From assembly GCF_030077865.1 (NCBI RefSeq), contig NZ_JASDDP010000010.1: a stretch of DNA of 50,655 nt. One strand, written 5' to 3'. Position 1 is the first letter of the stretch. Every line of letters begins with the position of its first letter. The notes beneath the pieces are model-generated. The model was given only the letters and a program-made list of their open reading frames with translations, was not told the origin of the DNA and did no database searches. Origin of the DNA: Mycoplasma_H phocimorsus (GTDB taxonomy: Bacteria > Bacillota_I > Bacilli_A > Mycoplasmatales > Metamycoplasmataceae). The position numbers were made by a program, and so were the translations under genes. Of this stretch, positions 21,444-32,073 are shown piece after piece.

Positions 21444-22250
21444 TTATAAAAAAGTCATTAATTGTTGCCTTATTATTGTTAAAAGCTTTGAAATAGCTTG
21501 ATTTAATGTTAGTTTATTATTTTGACAATAATTTTCTAAATTTTTTTCAACATCAATTTCATCAATTGAAAGTGCAAAATTAATTTTATCAACAATTTCG
21601 GGATATTCATTGCTCAATAAAATTATGACATTATAAAATAGTTCTTTTTCAGATACAATTCCAGCCTTCAGAATTTGCATTAATGAAAGAATATATCCAT
21701 CTCTATCTTCTTCAAGTCTTTTAGACATAATACCAGGAGTATCCAATAAATGAAAATTATCAATGCTTACTCAGTGAATTTTTCTAGTTACACCAGGATA
21801 ATTTTCTACTTTTAATTTTCTTTTTCCTAAAAGTAAATTAATTAGTGTTGATTTACCAACATTTGGCATCCCAATAACAAATAATTTTGGATTATATTTT
21901 ATTAATCCTTTTGCTTTCATTCTTTTTTCTTTTTCAAAAGTTATTTTTTTAATAATTTTGATAATATTTTTCTTTTCATTATGATTCTTTAAGTTTGTGA
22001 ATAGTAAATTTTGATTATTAAACTTACTTAAAACTTCTTTATCTTTATTGGCATCACGTAAATCTTTTTTAGAAAGAATATACACTATTTCTTTATTATT
22101 AAAAAGCTCTAATAACTCTTCATTAAAAGTAATCAAAGGAGCGCGTGCATCTAAGACATAAACAATTACATCACACAGTGAAGCGATCTCTTTTATTTCC
22201 CTCGTAGTTTTTTGCATATGACCAGGAAATCAGTTAATTTTTGTAGCCAT
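21444..22250 (-). CDS. rbgA: Ribosome biogenesis GTPase RbgA (YlqF)
   Basis: 268 residues. Circularly permuted GTPase order: G4 (L-S-K-K-D-L) comes before G1 (G-M-P-N-V-G-K-S-T) and G3 (D-T-P-G). The start I-N-W-F-P-G-H-M is the family hallmark (W-F-P-G-H-M), and this fixes the ATG with AAGGAAAATA upstream. RbgA acts late in 50S subunit assembly. The gene overlaps the upstream methylase by 17 nt, and together with trmL forms a three-gene RNA/ribosome maturation cluster. Confidence 0.95.
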
Positions 22251-22962
22251 TATTTTCCTTTCTTCCCTTTAATTCATATAAAGCGATAGCATTACTAATA
22301 GCAACATTTAAACTTTCAAAATTTATTGGGATATAAACTCGTTCATCAAGTAATTCTTGAATAGGAAAAGAAATTCCTTTCGATTCGTTTCCAAAAATTA
22401 AGACATAATTATTTTTAGGTTTAAAATTCACGATTGACTTAGCATTTTTATCAAGAAGCGTTCCAATAATTTGATGAGTATTTTTTAAATATTTAATATC
22501 ATTTATTAGGTTTTTTGACTGAATAATATTAATATTAAAAATAGCCCCCTTAGTAGATCGAAGAACTTTATCATTATAAATATTTACACCATTTACAAGT
22601 AAATTTTTAACTCCAAAAGAAACACAATTTCGAATAATAGTCCCCAAATTACCAGGATCCTGAACATGATCAAGAGCAACAACATCTCCCTTAATTGGTC
22701 TTTCTTCTAAATAATCTACAACAGCAAATACTTCTTGAGGAGTAACCGAATTTAAAATCTTACAAAGTAATTCATAATCTAAATATTTATCAGCTTTTAT
22801 CTTAAGATTGCTTGAATAAATTGTAATCTTTTTGCCTACTCTAATTGCTTCATCAATAGCGTCTTGACCCTCTATAATAAATTTTTTTTCAAGGTCGCGA
22901 TACTTTTTATTTTGTAAATTTTTTAAAAACTTAAACTCATTTTTATTTATTTTCTTTTCCAT
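22234..22962 (-). CDS. rlmB: SpoU/TrmH-family 23S rRNA 2'-O-methyltransferase
   Basis: 242 residues. The three SPOUT motifs are present: Q-D-P-G-N-L-G-T-I-I-R-N (motif 1), F-G-N-E-S-K-G-I-S (motif 2), and I-P-I ... S-L-N-V-A-I-S-N-A-I-A-L-Y-E-L (motif 3, SAM-binding knot). The N-terminal about 80 residues look like the L30e-like substrate-binding domain. It methylates the 2'-OH of a 23S rRNA ribose; RlmB (G2251) is the likely relative but the exact target, and so the symbol, is not certain. Overlaps both neighbours. Confidence 0.87.
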   Translation of the reverse strand: MEKKINKNEFKFLKNLQNKKYRDLEKKFIIEGQDAIDEAIRVGKKITIYSSNLKIKADKYLDYELLCKILNSVTPQEVFAVVDYLEERPIKGDVVALDHVQDPGNLGTIIRNCVSFGVKNLLVNGVNIYNDKVLRSTKGAIFNINIIQSKNLINDIKYLKNTHQIIGTLLDKNAKSIVNFKPKNNYVLIFGNESKGISFPIQELLDERVYIPINFESLNVAISNAIALYELKGRKENNGYKN

Positions 22963-23482
22963 AATTTAATAAAAAATCTTTTGATTTTTGTACTTCATAT
23001 CTTGATAAATCTTTAAATTTTAATTGTCTTGCAATTTCATATCCTATTACACAAACAGAGTTTGCCAAATTAATTGAACGATTTTTTTCATACATTGGAA
23101 TTCTCAAACATTTATCAATATTTTGTTTAAGTATATTTTTATCAATGCCAGTTGATTCTCTACCAAACATAACAAAAATATCACCATTTTCTTCAATATT
23201 TTTTTCAAAGTCAATTTCCGAATATGTTTTTAAACCATATCTAGTAATATAGTAAATATTTTTATCTTTATATTTATTTTGAAAATCTTCATAAGAGGCA
23301 TGTATTTCATGTTCAATATCACTTATTAAATGGCCGGCTCCAGCCCGCTTAATACTTGAGTGTACTAATTCAAAAGCAATTGGCTTTATAATGTGTAATT
23401 TTGCTTTTAAAGCATAACAAGTTCTAATAATATTTCCTGTATTAGGAGCAATTTCTGGCTGGTATAAGACTATATTTATCAT
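22943..23482 (-). CDS. trmL: tRNA (cytidine/uridine-34 2'-O)-methyltransferase
   Basis: 179 residues, a minimal SPOUT enzyme. It begins I-N-I-V-L-Y-Q-P-E-I-A-P-N-T-G-N-I-I-R-T-C, characteristic of TrmL. Motif 2 is M-F-G-R-E-S-T-G-I and motif 3 I-P-M ... S-I-N-L-A-N-S-V. It methylates the wobble base ribose of some leucine tRNAs. First gene of the minus-strand cluster, overlapping the next by 20 nt; divergent from the phosphodiesterase gene 45 nt away. Confidence 0.93.
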   Translation of the reverse strand: MINIVLYQPEIAPNTGNIIRTCYALKAKLHIIKPIAFELVHSSIKRAGAGHLISDIEHEIHASYEDFQNKYKDKNIYYITRYGLKTYSEIDFEKNIEENGDIFVMFGRESTGIDKNILKQNIDKCLRIPMYEKNRSINLANSVCVIGYEIARQLKFKDLSRYEVQKSKDFLLNYGKENK

Positions 23483-23527
23483 TAAATAATTTTACTATAT
23501 ATAAATTTAATAATTTATAATTTTTAT

Positions 23528-24013
23528 ATGACAACATTTATTATTTTAAGTGATAATCATGGCGATTTACAAGTAATAAGTGACATTTTGTCTAGTGAAA
23601 AATATGATATTGCAATTCATTTAGGAGATTATTTGTGTGAATCTTCTTTTATGAAAAAACATTTTGATTTTTATGTTGCTGGAAATAATGATTTTGATTT
23701 TAATGCTAAAGAATCTTATGAATTAGAAATTGAAGGGTTAAGAATTAGTTTACAGCATGGGCATTTAATTGGTAGTTATGAACAATTAGAAGATGTCAAT
23801 TTTATGTTTAATTATGCTAATAAATATAAAATTGACATTTTAATGTTTGGACATACCCATACGCCATTACTATTCACAAATAAAAGTGTAACACTTATTA
23901 ATCCAGGCTCAACATCTTTGCCTCGTTTTGGAAGTAAATCCGGATATGTATTATTAACTTTAAATGAAAAAATGATTGTTAATCTAGAGAGAAAAACTTT
24001 AGTAAGGAGATAA
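23528..24013 (+). CDS. YfcE/MJ0936-family metallophosphoesterase
   Basis: 161 residues. The metal-binding motifs are in order: S-D-N-H-G-D near the N-terminus, H-L-G-D-Y, A-G-N-N-D, H-G-H, and G-H-T-H-T-P. The usual size for this small, Mn2+-dependent phosphodiesterase family. The physiological substrate is unknown. Followed after 3 nt by a Cof-type phosphatase. Confidence 0.93.
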   Translation: MTTFIILSDNHGDLQVISDILSSEKYDIAIHLGDYLCESSFMKKHFDFYVAGNNDFDFNAKESYELEIEGLRISLQHGHLIGSYEQLEDVNFMFNYANKYKIDILMFGHTHTPLLFTNKSVTLINPGSTSLPRFGSKSGYVLLTLNEKMIVNLERKTLVRR

Positions 24014-24016
24014 TTA

Positions 24017-24937
24017 ATGAGAAAAAATAAGAAAAATAAATATTTATTTGCAATTGATTTAGATGGTACTTTGCTTGCAAATAGTTCAAGAAATGAAATT
24101 CATCCTAAAACAAAAGAAGCAATTTTAAGAGCTAAAGAAGAGGGGCACATTGTTTGTTTAATTACAGGTAGACCTTGAAGAAGTACAAAACCTATTTATG
24201 AAGAATTAGGATTAAATACTATTGTAGCCAATTATAATGGGGCACACATTCATAATCCTACTGATGATGTATTTATTCCTTACATTCAATATCTACATTT
24301 AAATGAAATGTTATATATTTTAGGTGATGAAAAAGTTAAAAATGAAGTTTCTAATATTGCAATTGAAGGACCTGGTTGAGTTCAACTACAACACCGTGAT
24401 GAAGCTTTAGAATCTGTTTTTGGCTTTAAAGATGCTGATAAATTTGTTGTTGGAATTGATACAAATAGACTTCCGCTTAAACCTACGGGTATTGTTTTTG
24501 ATGTTAAACAATCAACAAATGTTGAAGAATTACGTACATATTTAAAAACAAAATATGGAGATCTAGCCGAATTCTCATATTGATCAAAAGGCGAAGGTTT
24601 AACTCCAGTTTTTGATATTACTAATGTTACAGTAAATAAAGGTAGGGTTATTTCATTATTAATTAGATATTATGATATTGAAATTAAAAATGTTGTCGCA
24701 ATTGGTGATGGATTTAATGATGTTCCTATGTTTGAAGTTGCGGGTGTTTCAGTAGCAATGAAAAATTCTTCAAAAGTTATTAGATCAAAAGCAACAGTTA
24801 AATTAAATAAAACAAACCAAGAAGGTGGAGTTGGATATTTTATTGATAAATTCTTAAATAATCCAGAAGAAGAAGTAAATAAATCTCAAGAAGTACTAAG
24901 AAAAAGATTTGAAAAAGATTTAGAAGCAGGATATTAG
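24017..24937 (+). CDS. Cof-type HAD-family phosphatase
   Basis: 306 residues. HAD motif I is F-A-I-D-L-D-G-T-L-L, motif II I-T-G-R-P-W, and motif IV G-D-G-F-N-D-V-P-M, with a C2 cap between, as in the Cof/YidA group that dephosphorylates sugar phosphates and similar small molecules. The substrate cannot be read from sequence. AAGGAGAT precedes the ATG. Its TAG stop shares a base with the GTG start of the next gene. Confidence 0.93.
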
Positions 24938-25638
24938 TGAATTTTATTAACTACGATAGCAAAATTGATTTAAGCAATAAACAAGTTATAGGAGTTGATG
25001 AAGTGGGGGTCGGAGATTATTTCGGTCCTCTTGTTTCATGCTCTGTTTTAATTAAAAAAGAGAACAAACAAAAAGTTATTGATTTAGGAATAAAAGATTC
25101 TAAAAAGATGACTGATAAAAAAATAATGGAAATAGTCCCTAAACTATTTCCATTAGTAGAAAGTTGTGTATATCGTTTAACACCAAAAGGTTATAATTCA
25201 ATTAATAAGTATAACAATGCAAATGAGATTAAAGCATTTACGCATATTAAAGTGATAAATGATTTAGAAAAAAAATTACAAGCTTTTAATATTAATATTG
25301 ATGCTGTTTTTATTGATCAGTATTCTACTTATAATACAATCATTAATTATTTTCAAAAACACTTGAAACCAAATAATTTTGGTGGTCTAACAGCAATTAA
25401 TTATGATATTTATTTAGCGCATAAAGCAGAATCACTTTCAGTTGAAGTAGCTGCCGCAAGTATGATTGCTAGATATAATTTTTTAATTTATATGAAGCAA
25501 TTAGAGGAAGAATTAGGAATAAAAATTCCGCTTGGAGCAGGCAATAACGTTAAGCAATTTGCCAAACAATTTTTTAGTTCTAAAGAAAAACAAAAACAAA
25601 AAAATAGCTTAGTTAAGCTATCATTTAAAATGGAATAG
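24937..25638 (+). CDS. rnhC: Ribonuclease HIII, short form
   Basis: 233 residues starting with GTG inside the previous stop (TAGTG). The catalytic motif G-V-D-E-V-G-V-G-D-Y-F-G-P-L-V, with D-Y-F-G-P, marks RNase HIII and not HII. D-S-K-K-M and the C-terminal P-L-G-A-G also fit. RNase HIII cuts the RNA strand of RNA/DNA hybrids. Bacterial RNase HIII is normally about 300 residues with an N-terminal TBP-like substrate-binding domain; here only about 17 residues precede the catalytic core, so that domain is missing. Confidence 0.9.
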   Translation: MNFINYDSKIDLSNKQVIGVDEVGVGDYFGPLVSCSVLIKKENKQKVIDLGIKDSKKMTDKKIMEIVPKLFPLVESCVYRLTPKGYNSINKYNNANEIKAFTHIKVINDLEKKLQAFNINIDAVFIDQYSTYNTIINYFQKHLKPNNFGGLTAINYDIYLAHKAESLSVEVAAASMIARYNFLIYMKQLEEELGIKIPLGAGNNVKQFAKQFFSSKEKQKQKNSLVKLSFKME

Positions 25639-25647
25639 AGGAGATTT

Positions 25648-27015
25648 ATGTTTAATTTTATTCAAAAAAGAATTACTAAATCAATTGATAAATTATCTAA
25701 AAAAGCACTTGTACAGGAAGAAGATATTATTGAGGTTATTAGGGATATAAAATTATCATTATTAGAGGCTGACGTTAATTTAATTGTTGTTAAAACATTT
25801 ATAAAAAATGTTAAGGAAAAAGCAATTAATACAAATATTGTTGGATCGCTAAACGCTTCACAACAATTTATTAAGATTGTTAAAGATGAATTAATTGAAA
25901 TTTTAGGAAAATATAGTTCAAATATTTCAATTAATTCAACACCACATAAAATTATGATGGTAGGTCTTCAGGGGTCAGGAAAAACTACTACAGCAGTAAA
26001 ATTAGGTCATTTTTTTCGCAAGAAAAAACTTATTAATAATCCTTTAATGGTTGCTTGTGATATTTATCGTCCAGCTGCAGTTCAACAATTAATAACGCTG
26101 TCAAAAAGCGTGTCATTACCATATTATGAAGAAGGTACAGCTTCATCAGCACAAATAATTGCTGAAAACGCTTTACAATATGCTAAGGAAAATCAAAGTG
26201 ATTTAATTATTTTTGATACTGCTGGTAGATTAGCTATTGATGAAAACCTTATGCAAGAGCTTGAAGAGTTAAAAAAAATAATTAAACCTAATGAAATTAT
26301 TTTTGTAGCAGATGCAATGTCAGGGCAAGATGTTGTTAATGTCGCTAAAGCATTTCATGATAGATTAAAATTAACTTCAACAATTATTACAAAACTTGAT
26401 GGTGATGCTAGAGGTGGAGCCGCCCTAAGTATTAGATATTTATTGAATATTCCTATTAAATTTATAGGTACTGGTGAAGGAATATCAAATATAGATTTAT
26501 TTCATCCTGAAAGAATGGCTGAGAGAATTTTAGGAATGGGAGATATTCTTTCTTTAATTGAAAAAGCTCAAGATGTAATTGATGGGAAAAAAGCAAACAA
26601 ATTATTGAATAAGTTTGTAACTGGAGTATTTACACTTAATGACTTACTTGATAGCATCTTACAACTTGAAAAGTTAGGTTCTCTTTCAAAAATTGCTTCA
26701 ATGATTCCAGGATTGAATAAAATTTCGCCAGAAATGGTGGAAAAAGCTCAACAAAAAGCATGAAAATATCAAGTTTTAATGTCAAGTATGACACTTAAAG
26801 AAAGAAATAATCCTAAACTTTTAAAAGATCCTTCAAGAAAGGCAAGAGTCATTAAAGGTAGTGGTAGACCTGTTCAAGAATTTAATCAATTATTAAATGA
26901 ATATGAAAAAATGGCTCAAAAAGTTAAAGATATTTCAACATTAATTAAATCAGGAAAATTTGATCCTTCAGCTCTTGGCGGCTTAGGAGGCTTTGGATCA
27001 CTTGGTTCTATATAG
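25648..27015 (+). CDS. ffh: Signal recognition particle protein Ffh
   Basis: 455 residues, reading one TGA as Trp. An N-domain of about 95 residues is followed by the G-domain: G-L-Q-G-S-G-K-T-T near 108, D-T-A-G-R near 190 and T-K-L-D-G-D-A-R-G-G-A near 248. The Met-rich M-domain (S-M-I-P-G, R-K-A-R-V-I-K-G-S-G-R) binds 4.5S RNA and signal peptides. The tail is Gly-rich (G-G-L-G-G-F-G-S-L). It targets nascent membrane proteins to FtsY and SecYEG. AGAGGAG lies upstream; 9 nt after rnhC. Confidence 0.97.
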
Positions 27016-27039
27016 CTAAGGCAAAAGCCTTAGCTTTTT
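27014..27039 (+). terminator. Terminator after ffh
   Basis: Arms AGCTAAGGC / GCCTTAGCT with loop AAAA followed by TTTTTA; overlaps the ffh stop codon. Confidence 0.88.
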
Positions 27040-27103
27040 ATATGTTTTAATTGTTAATGTTTATTATATTAATATATGTAAAACATATATAATATAAATT
27101 ATA

Positions 27104-27946
27104 ATGAAAAAAATAATAGCAACAAATAATGATGAGGGCAGAACATTATATAAGTTTATTGAAAAATACTTTACACAATTACCACAATCATTTATTTATA
27201 AATTAATAAGAAATAAAGATATAAAAATTAACTCAAAAAGAGTAAATGATGCAAGATATAAGATTAAAAACGAAGATATAATTGAAATTTATATTAAGGA
27301 TGATATTAATTTTAAAGAGTATAAAAAAGCTAATTGAAAAGTTAAAAAAGTATATGAAGATGATAACATTTTAATAGTAAATAAGCCAAAAAATGTAGAA
27401 GTGCATGATGGAGAAAATTCTCTTGATAATGCTGTTAAAACAACATTATTTTATAAGCAAGATGATTCATTTATTCCTAGTCATATTGGTAGATTAGATA
27501 AGGAAACATCGGGGTTAATTATATATGCTAAAAATTATAAAACATTAACTTTATTAAATCAAAACATTAATAATATAAAAAAAATATATACATTTATTTC
27601 AAATAAAAAATATGAAAAAAGACAATATAAAATAAATATTAAGAAAGATGAAAAGTTGCAAAAAATGATTGTAACTAATGATAGTGATAGTTTAGAAGCT
27701 ATTACAACACTTTGAAGCGAAAGTGAATATAATTTTGCTCAAATCCATACAGGCAGAAAGCATCAAATTAGAGTATTGCTTTCATATTTAAAAGATCCTA
27801 TTTTAGGTGATAGAAAATATGGGGGTAAGACTAGACCTAGAATGTACTTACATTGTTACAAGTTGGAATTTAGTAACTTTGAAGGACATTTAAAATATTT
27901 AAATAAAAAAGTTATTAAGTTTAATCCTGAATGATGAGGTAAGTAA
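27104..27946 (+). CDS. RluC/RluD-family pseudouridine synthase
   Basis: 280 residues. An N-terminal S4-like RNA-binding part (S-F-I-Y-K-L-I-R-N-K-D-I-K-I-N) is followed by the catalytic domain with N-K-P and H-I-G-R-L-D-K-E-T-S-G-L, where the Asp of R-L-D is the nucleophile. The C-terminal motif is I-H-T-G-R-K-H-Q-I-R-V. It converts uridine to pseudouridine, probably in 23S rRNA; the exact site is not known. The first gene of a run of five that each overlap the next by one base. Confidence 0.92.
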
Positions 27947-28242
27947 TGGAAATTAGTAGGGAATATTTAAGAGAGTTAGCTAAAGATATTCTTATTGACA
28001 TTGATGAAGATGTCATTGATGGAATGTTGGAAGAATATTATATCATCAATGAACATTTAAATAGAGTAAAAAACATTGATGTAGAAGGTGTTGAACCAAT
28101 GTTTTTAATCGATGAAGAATTAACTTCATATTTAAGAGAAGATGAAGAAAATGAAGAATTATTGATTAAAAAAGAGGATCTACTTTCTAATGCAGCAAAT
28201 AAAAATTTAGATTATGTAATTATTAAGAAAGTAGTTGAATAA
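27946..28242 (+). CDS. gatC: Asp/Glu-tRNA(Asn/Gln) amidotransferase subunit C
   Basis: 98 residues, the usual GatC size. Start pattern I-S-R-E-Y-L-R-E-L-A-K, then I-D-V-E-G-V-E-P-M, as in GatC (usual V-D-T-x-x-V-x-P). It clamps GatA to GatB. Start and stop each overlap neighbours by one base, and the order C-A-B confirms the assignment despite low conservation. Confidence 0.92.
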   Translation: MEISREYLRELAKDILIDIDEDVIDGMLEEYYIINEHLNRVKNIDVEGVEPMFLIDEELTSYLREDEENEELLIKKEDLLSNAANKNLDYVIIKKVVE

Positions 28243-29543
28243 TGAAAGTTAAAGGGAATTTAGAGCAAGCAATTAATGAGCTAAAAAATGATAACAATAA
28301 CGCTGTAGCTAATGTTCTTCAATATAAAACAAATAATGAAGGATTATTAAAAGATGTAGTTTTCAGTATTAAAGAAAATTATGCCTTTGGTAATTTTACT
28401 ACTACTGCATCAAGTGATTTTCTTGTTAATTTCAAAACATTTTATAATTCAGATGTTTTAAAATTATTACTTGATCAAGGAGCAATTGCAATTGCAAAAG
28501 TGCACTGCGATGAGTTTGCTTTAGGCGGTACTGGCACATTTTCTTCGCATGGAATTATAAAAAATCCCCTTGATTCTAGCAGATATGTAGGTGGATCAAG
28601 CAGCGGAAGCGCCGCTACTTTTAGTTCTAATATTTCTTTTGCTCTTGGTTCTGATACTGGTGATAGCGTTCGTTTGCCTGCAGCTTATATTGGTAGCGTT
28701 GGATTTAAACCATCTTATGGTGCAATTTCCAGATATGGTTTATTTGCATATGCCTCTTCTCTTGATACTGTAGCCTTTTTTACTCACAATGTGAATGATG
28801 CCAATTTCTTAGCTAAAATTCTTTATAAAAAATCTAATAATGATTTAACTCAAAAAATAGTAAAAAGTGAATTACCATATCAAAAACCAAATAAAGTTTT
28901 AATGTTCGATATGAGTGATGTCGTTGAAGAATATATGACTAAATCAATGAAAAAATTGAAAAAAATTTTAGAAAAAGAACAAATTCAAGTGGATTTTATT
29001 AAACCAGAATTAGATATGGTAAATGCAATTAAACCAGTTTATGAAATTATTTCTTTTTCAGAAGGAAGTAGCAACCTTTCTAATTTAAATGGTATTGCAT
29101 TTGGAACAAGAGTTGAAAAAAGTAATTCTTGAAAAGATACATTTATGGCTAGTCGTAAACATGGACTAGGAAAAATGGTTCAAAGAAGATTAACTTTGGG
29201 AAGTTTATTTCTAAAAGAAGAAAATCAGAAAGATTTATTTTTAAGGGCGGCCAAAGTTAGAAGATTATATAAAGATTATATTAATTCATTATTTGAAAAA
29301 TATGAATATATTATTTATCCTTCAAGTGCCGGAATTGCTCCAAAATTTGATGATCAAGCAAAAAATAATTATTCTGAATGAATATTAACTGGTTCAAATT
29401 TAGTAGGCAATCCTAGTATAACATTGCCAATTGCTAAACACAATTCACTTCCATATAGTATTGCTATTGATTCTGAACTTTATTCAGATGCTAAATTATT
29501 AGAATTTGCAAGTTATATTGAAAAATTAATAGGAGGAAAATAA
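28242..29543 (+). CDS. gatA: Glutamyl-tRNA(Gln) amidotransferase subunit A
   Basis: 433 residues. The amidase-signature Ser-Ser-Lys triad is visible: Lys in S-I-K-E-N-Y (about residue 43), the cis-Ser in G-G-S-S-S-G-S-A, and the nucleophilic Ser in G-S-D-T-G-D-S-V-R-L-P-A. The last motif usually reads G-S-D-T-G-G-S-I-R-Q-P, so one Gly is Asp here. It is shorter than the common 480 residues, with a reduced N-terminus. It releases ammonia from Gln for transamidation of Glu-tRNA(Gln), needed because mycoplasmas lack GlnRS. Confidence 0.95.
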
Positions 29544-30940
29544 TGTTTGAAGTTATTATTGGTATTGAAATTCATTTACAACTTTCAACAAAAACTAAAA
29601 TGTTTTCTCCTGCTAAAATAGATTTTAATGCCTTGCCAAATACAACAGTTAGTTATATAGATTTAGCTTATCCAGGAACATTACCACAAGTAAATAAGCA
29701 AGCAGTTATTAATGCAATTAAATTAGCAAAAGCATTAAATATGCAAATTGACGATGTTCTTAAATTTGATAGAAAAAATTATTTTTATACAGATCTTCCG
29801 AAAGGTTTTCAAATTACACAACAATTTCACCCAATAGGAAGAAATGGAAAACTATCTTTAAATGTTAATGGAAAAAATAAAATTGTTGAAATTGAAAGAA
29901 TTCATCTTGAAGAAGATACTGCCCGTCAACATCATGAAGGCGATTTTACTTTTATTGATTATAATCGTGCTGGAATCCCCTTAATTGAAATTGTTACTAA
30001 ACCAGTTATTCATGATGCTGATACTGCTGTAAAATATATCGAAACTATTAGACAAATTGCTCTTTCACAAAATATTTCTAATGCTAAAATGGAACAAGGA
30101 AGCCTTAGAGCTGATATTAATCTTTCATTACGTTTTAAGGGAGATAAAAGGCTTGGGACAAAAGTTGAAATTAAAAATATTAATACACTTTCAAATGTTA
30201 AAACGGCAATTGAATTTGAAATTAAAGAACAACAAAGAAAGCTTTTAGCAAATGAAAAAATAATGCAATGTACTAAACGTTTTGATGAAAAAACTCAACA
30301 AAATATTTTAATGAGATTGAAATCTGATGCAGTTGATTATAAATATTTTCCTGAGCCAAATATTCCTTATATCAAACTTTCTTCTGATTTAATTTCTAGC
30401 GCAAAATTAGCTGAATTACCTTGAGAAAAGGAAGAAAGATATAAAAAAGCAAATATTAATGAAATTTATTTAAATAGATTAGTGAATGATCAAAAACTTT
30501 CTCAAATTTTTGATAATATTGATTTTGAAGATTTAGATAAAAAATCAAAAATATTTTTTAATGAATTTGTGGCTTATGCCAATTTAAATCAAAAGCATCT
30601 TTCAGAAATTAATTTTAATTTACAAGATATTTCAACATCAATGGAATTGCTTGAAAAAGGAGTTATTTCTGGAAAACAGCTTAAAAAACTTGTTCCGCTT
30701 CTTGAAAATAATCAACAAAATTTAATGCAATTAATAAAAGAAAATGATTTAATGCAAATTTCAGATGAAAAAATATTGACTAATATTATTAATAAGATAT
30801 TAACGCCACAAGATAAATTGGATTATATCCAAAATCCTGAAAAGCAAATTAGAATGATAGTAGGTAAAGTGATGAAAGAAACAAAATCAAAGGCAAATCC
30901 AGTTTTAACAAATGAATTAATATTAAAGCTTCTTAAATAA
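29543..30940 (+). CDS. gatB: Glutamyl-tRNA(Gln) amidotransferase subunit B
   Basis: 465 residues. Starts F-E-V-I-I-G-I-E-I-H-L-Q-L, then the GatB signature D-L-P-K-G-F-Q-I-T-Q, H-L-E-E-D-T-A-R, and D-Y-N-R-A-G-I-P-L-I-E-I-V-T. The C-terminal helical domain is the YqeY-like tRNA-binding part. GatB phosphorylates Glu-tRNA(Gln) and transfers ammonia from GatA. A good AGGAGG lies at the end of gatA; the start overlaps the gatA stop (TAATG). Confidence 0.97.
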
Positions 30941-31962
30941 TGCAAAAAAGAACATTACCTAAACATCGAGAAAAATATGAAAGAAGAGTTCTTCTTTCTT
31001 CGAGTTTAAGACATAAAATTACTGTTTCAAGATATAAAAATATTTCTTTATATGAAATAATATTAAAAGCATTTATTAAAACAATTTTATGATTTGTTAT
31101 TCCAAAGAAAAACAAATTAAATAAAAATAAAAATGAAGAGTTAATTAATCTTACTTATAATAAAATATCTTCTAGAGAATTTGCATTTATACCAGCATCA
31201 ACATCATTTACATTATTTATTTCTTTTATTCCAATAATTGCCATTATATTAGGTATGCTCAGAATTACTTCAACTGATTTAGATTTACAATTTATTGATT
31301 TAGTTCTTGCTAAAATAATTCCCGGTTTTAGTAATGATTATAATGTTTGAAATAGTGATAGTACGCCTAAAATTACTGTATTTATAATTTTTTTCTTTTC
31401 GGCACTTTGAATGGGCGCGGGAGGATTTGCTAATATTGTTTATACTCAAAGTTACATTTATTCACATAAAACTTTTGGAAACTTTTTAACTAATCGACTT
31501 AAAGGTTTTTTACTAGTTTTAATTATTAGTATAACCCTATATCTTTCAGCACTTTCTTATTTAGGGATTGTTAATATTTTTGGAATAGCTCATGAGCGCT
31601 GGTCTTCTAATATTCTTCTTTTTATTTGAATTGTAATCACAATATTTATTATTATTTCTTTAATATTTAAGTTTGGCCCAAAGTTTAAACTTAGTTGAAA
31701 ACAAATAGCGCCAGGATTATTACTAACTACTCTCCCTATTTCTTTAATTACTTCAGTATTTGGTGGATTAGGTGGATATTTAAATTATGATAAGTTTGGG
31801 ATATTGGGGGCTATTCTTTATCTTCTTTTATATATTTTTATATTTGTTTATTTAGTATATTTAGGAATAATCACTAATGCCGCATATTTAAAAACTTATT
31901 TTACAACTAAAACAGATAACAAATTCAATTTTTTAAATTGATTTAATAGGATTAAAAGGTAA
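30940..31962 (+). CDS. YihY/BrkB-family membrane protein
   Basis: 340 residues. A basic N-terminus of about 85 residues precedes about six membrane helices. F-I-P-A-S-T-S-F-T-L-F-I-S-F-I-P-I near the first helix and G-A-G-G-F-A-N-I-V-Y fit the YihY/BrkB family (once called ribonuclease BN; that activity is not accepted now). Function unknown. It starts within the gatB stop, so is co-translated with the amidotransferase although no functional link is known. Confidence 0.85.
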
Positions 31963-31985
31963 AAAATAATAATGCCAAAACAATA

Positions 31986-32032
31986 ATAAAAACTCAAATA
32001 CGACGCAAAATTTGTCATATTTGAGTTTTTAT
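31986..32032. terminator. Bidirectional terminator between convergent genes
   Basis: Perfect 15-bp arms ATAAAAACTCAAATA / TATTTGAGTTTTTAT around a 17-nt loop, with A/T runs on both outer sides. It lies between the convergent YihY-like gene and the lipoprotein gene. Confidence 0.85.
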
Positions 32033-32073
32033 TTACAATTATAAAAGAATAATCAATTTAGTTTTAAGTATTA

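Noticed and set aside
21301..21501. 66-codon open frame MLKKFKIKYQ...
   Set aside because: It runs into the end of rbgA on the other strand and has no ribosome binding site. Only its first third looks coding, which I treat as part of a decayed gene.
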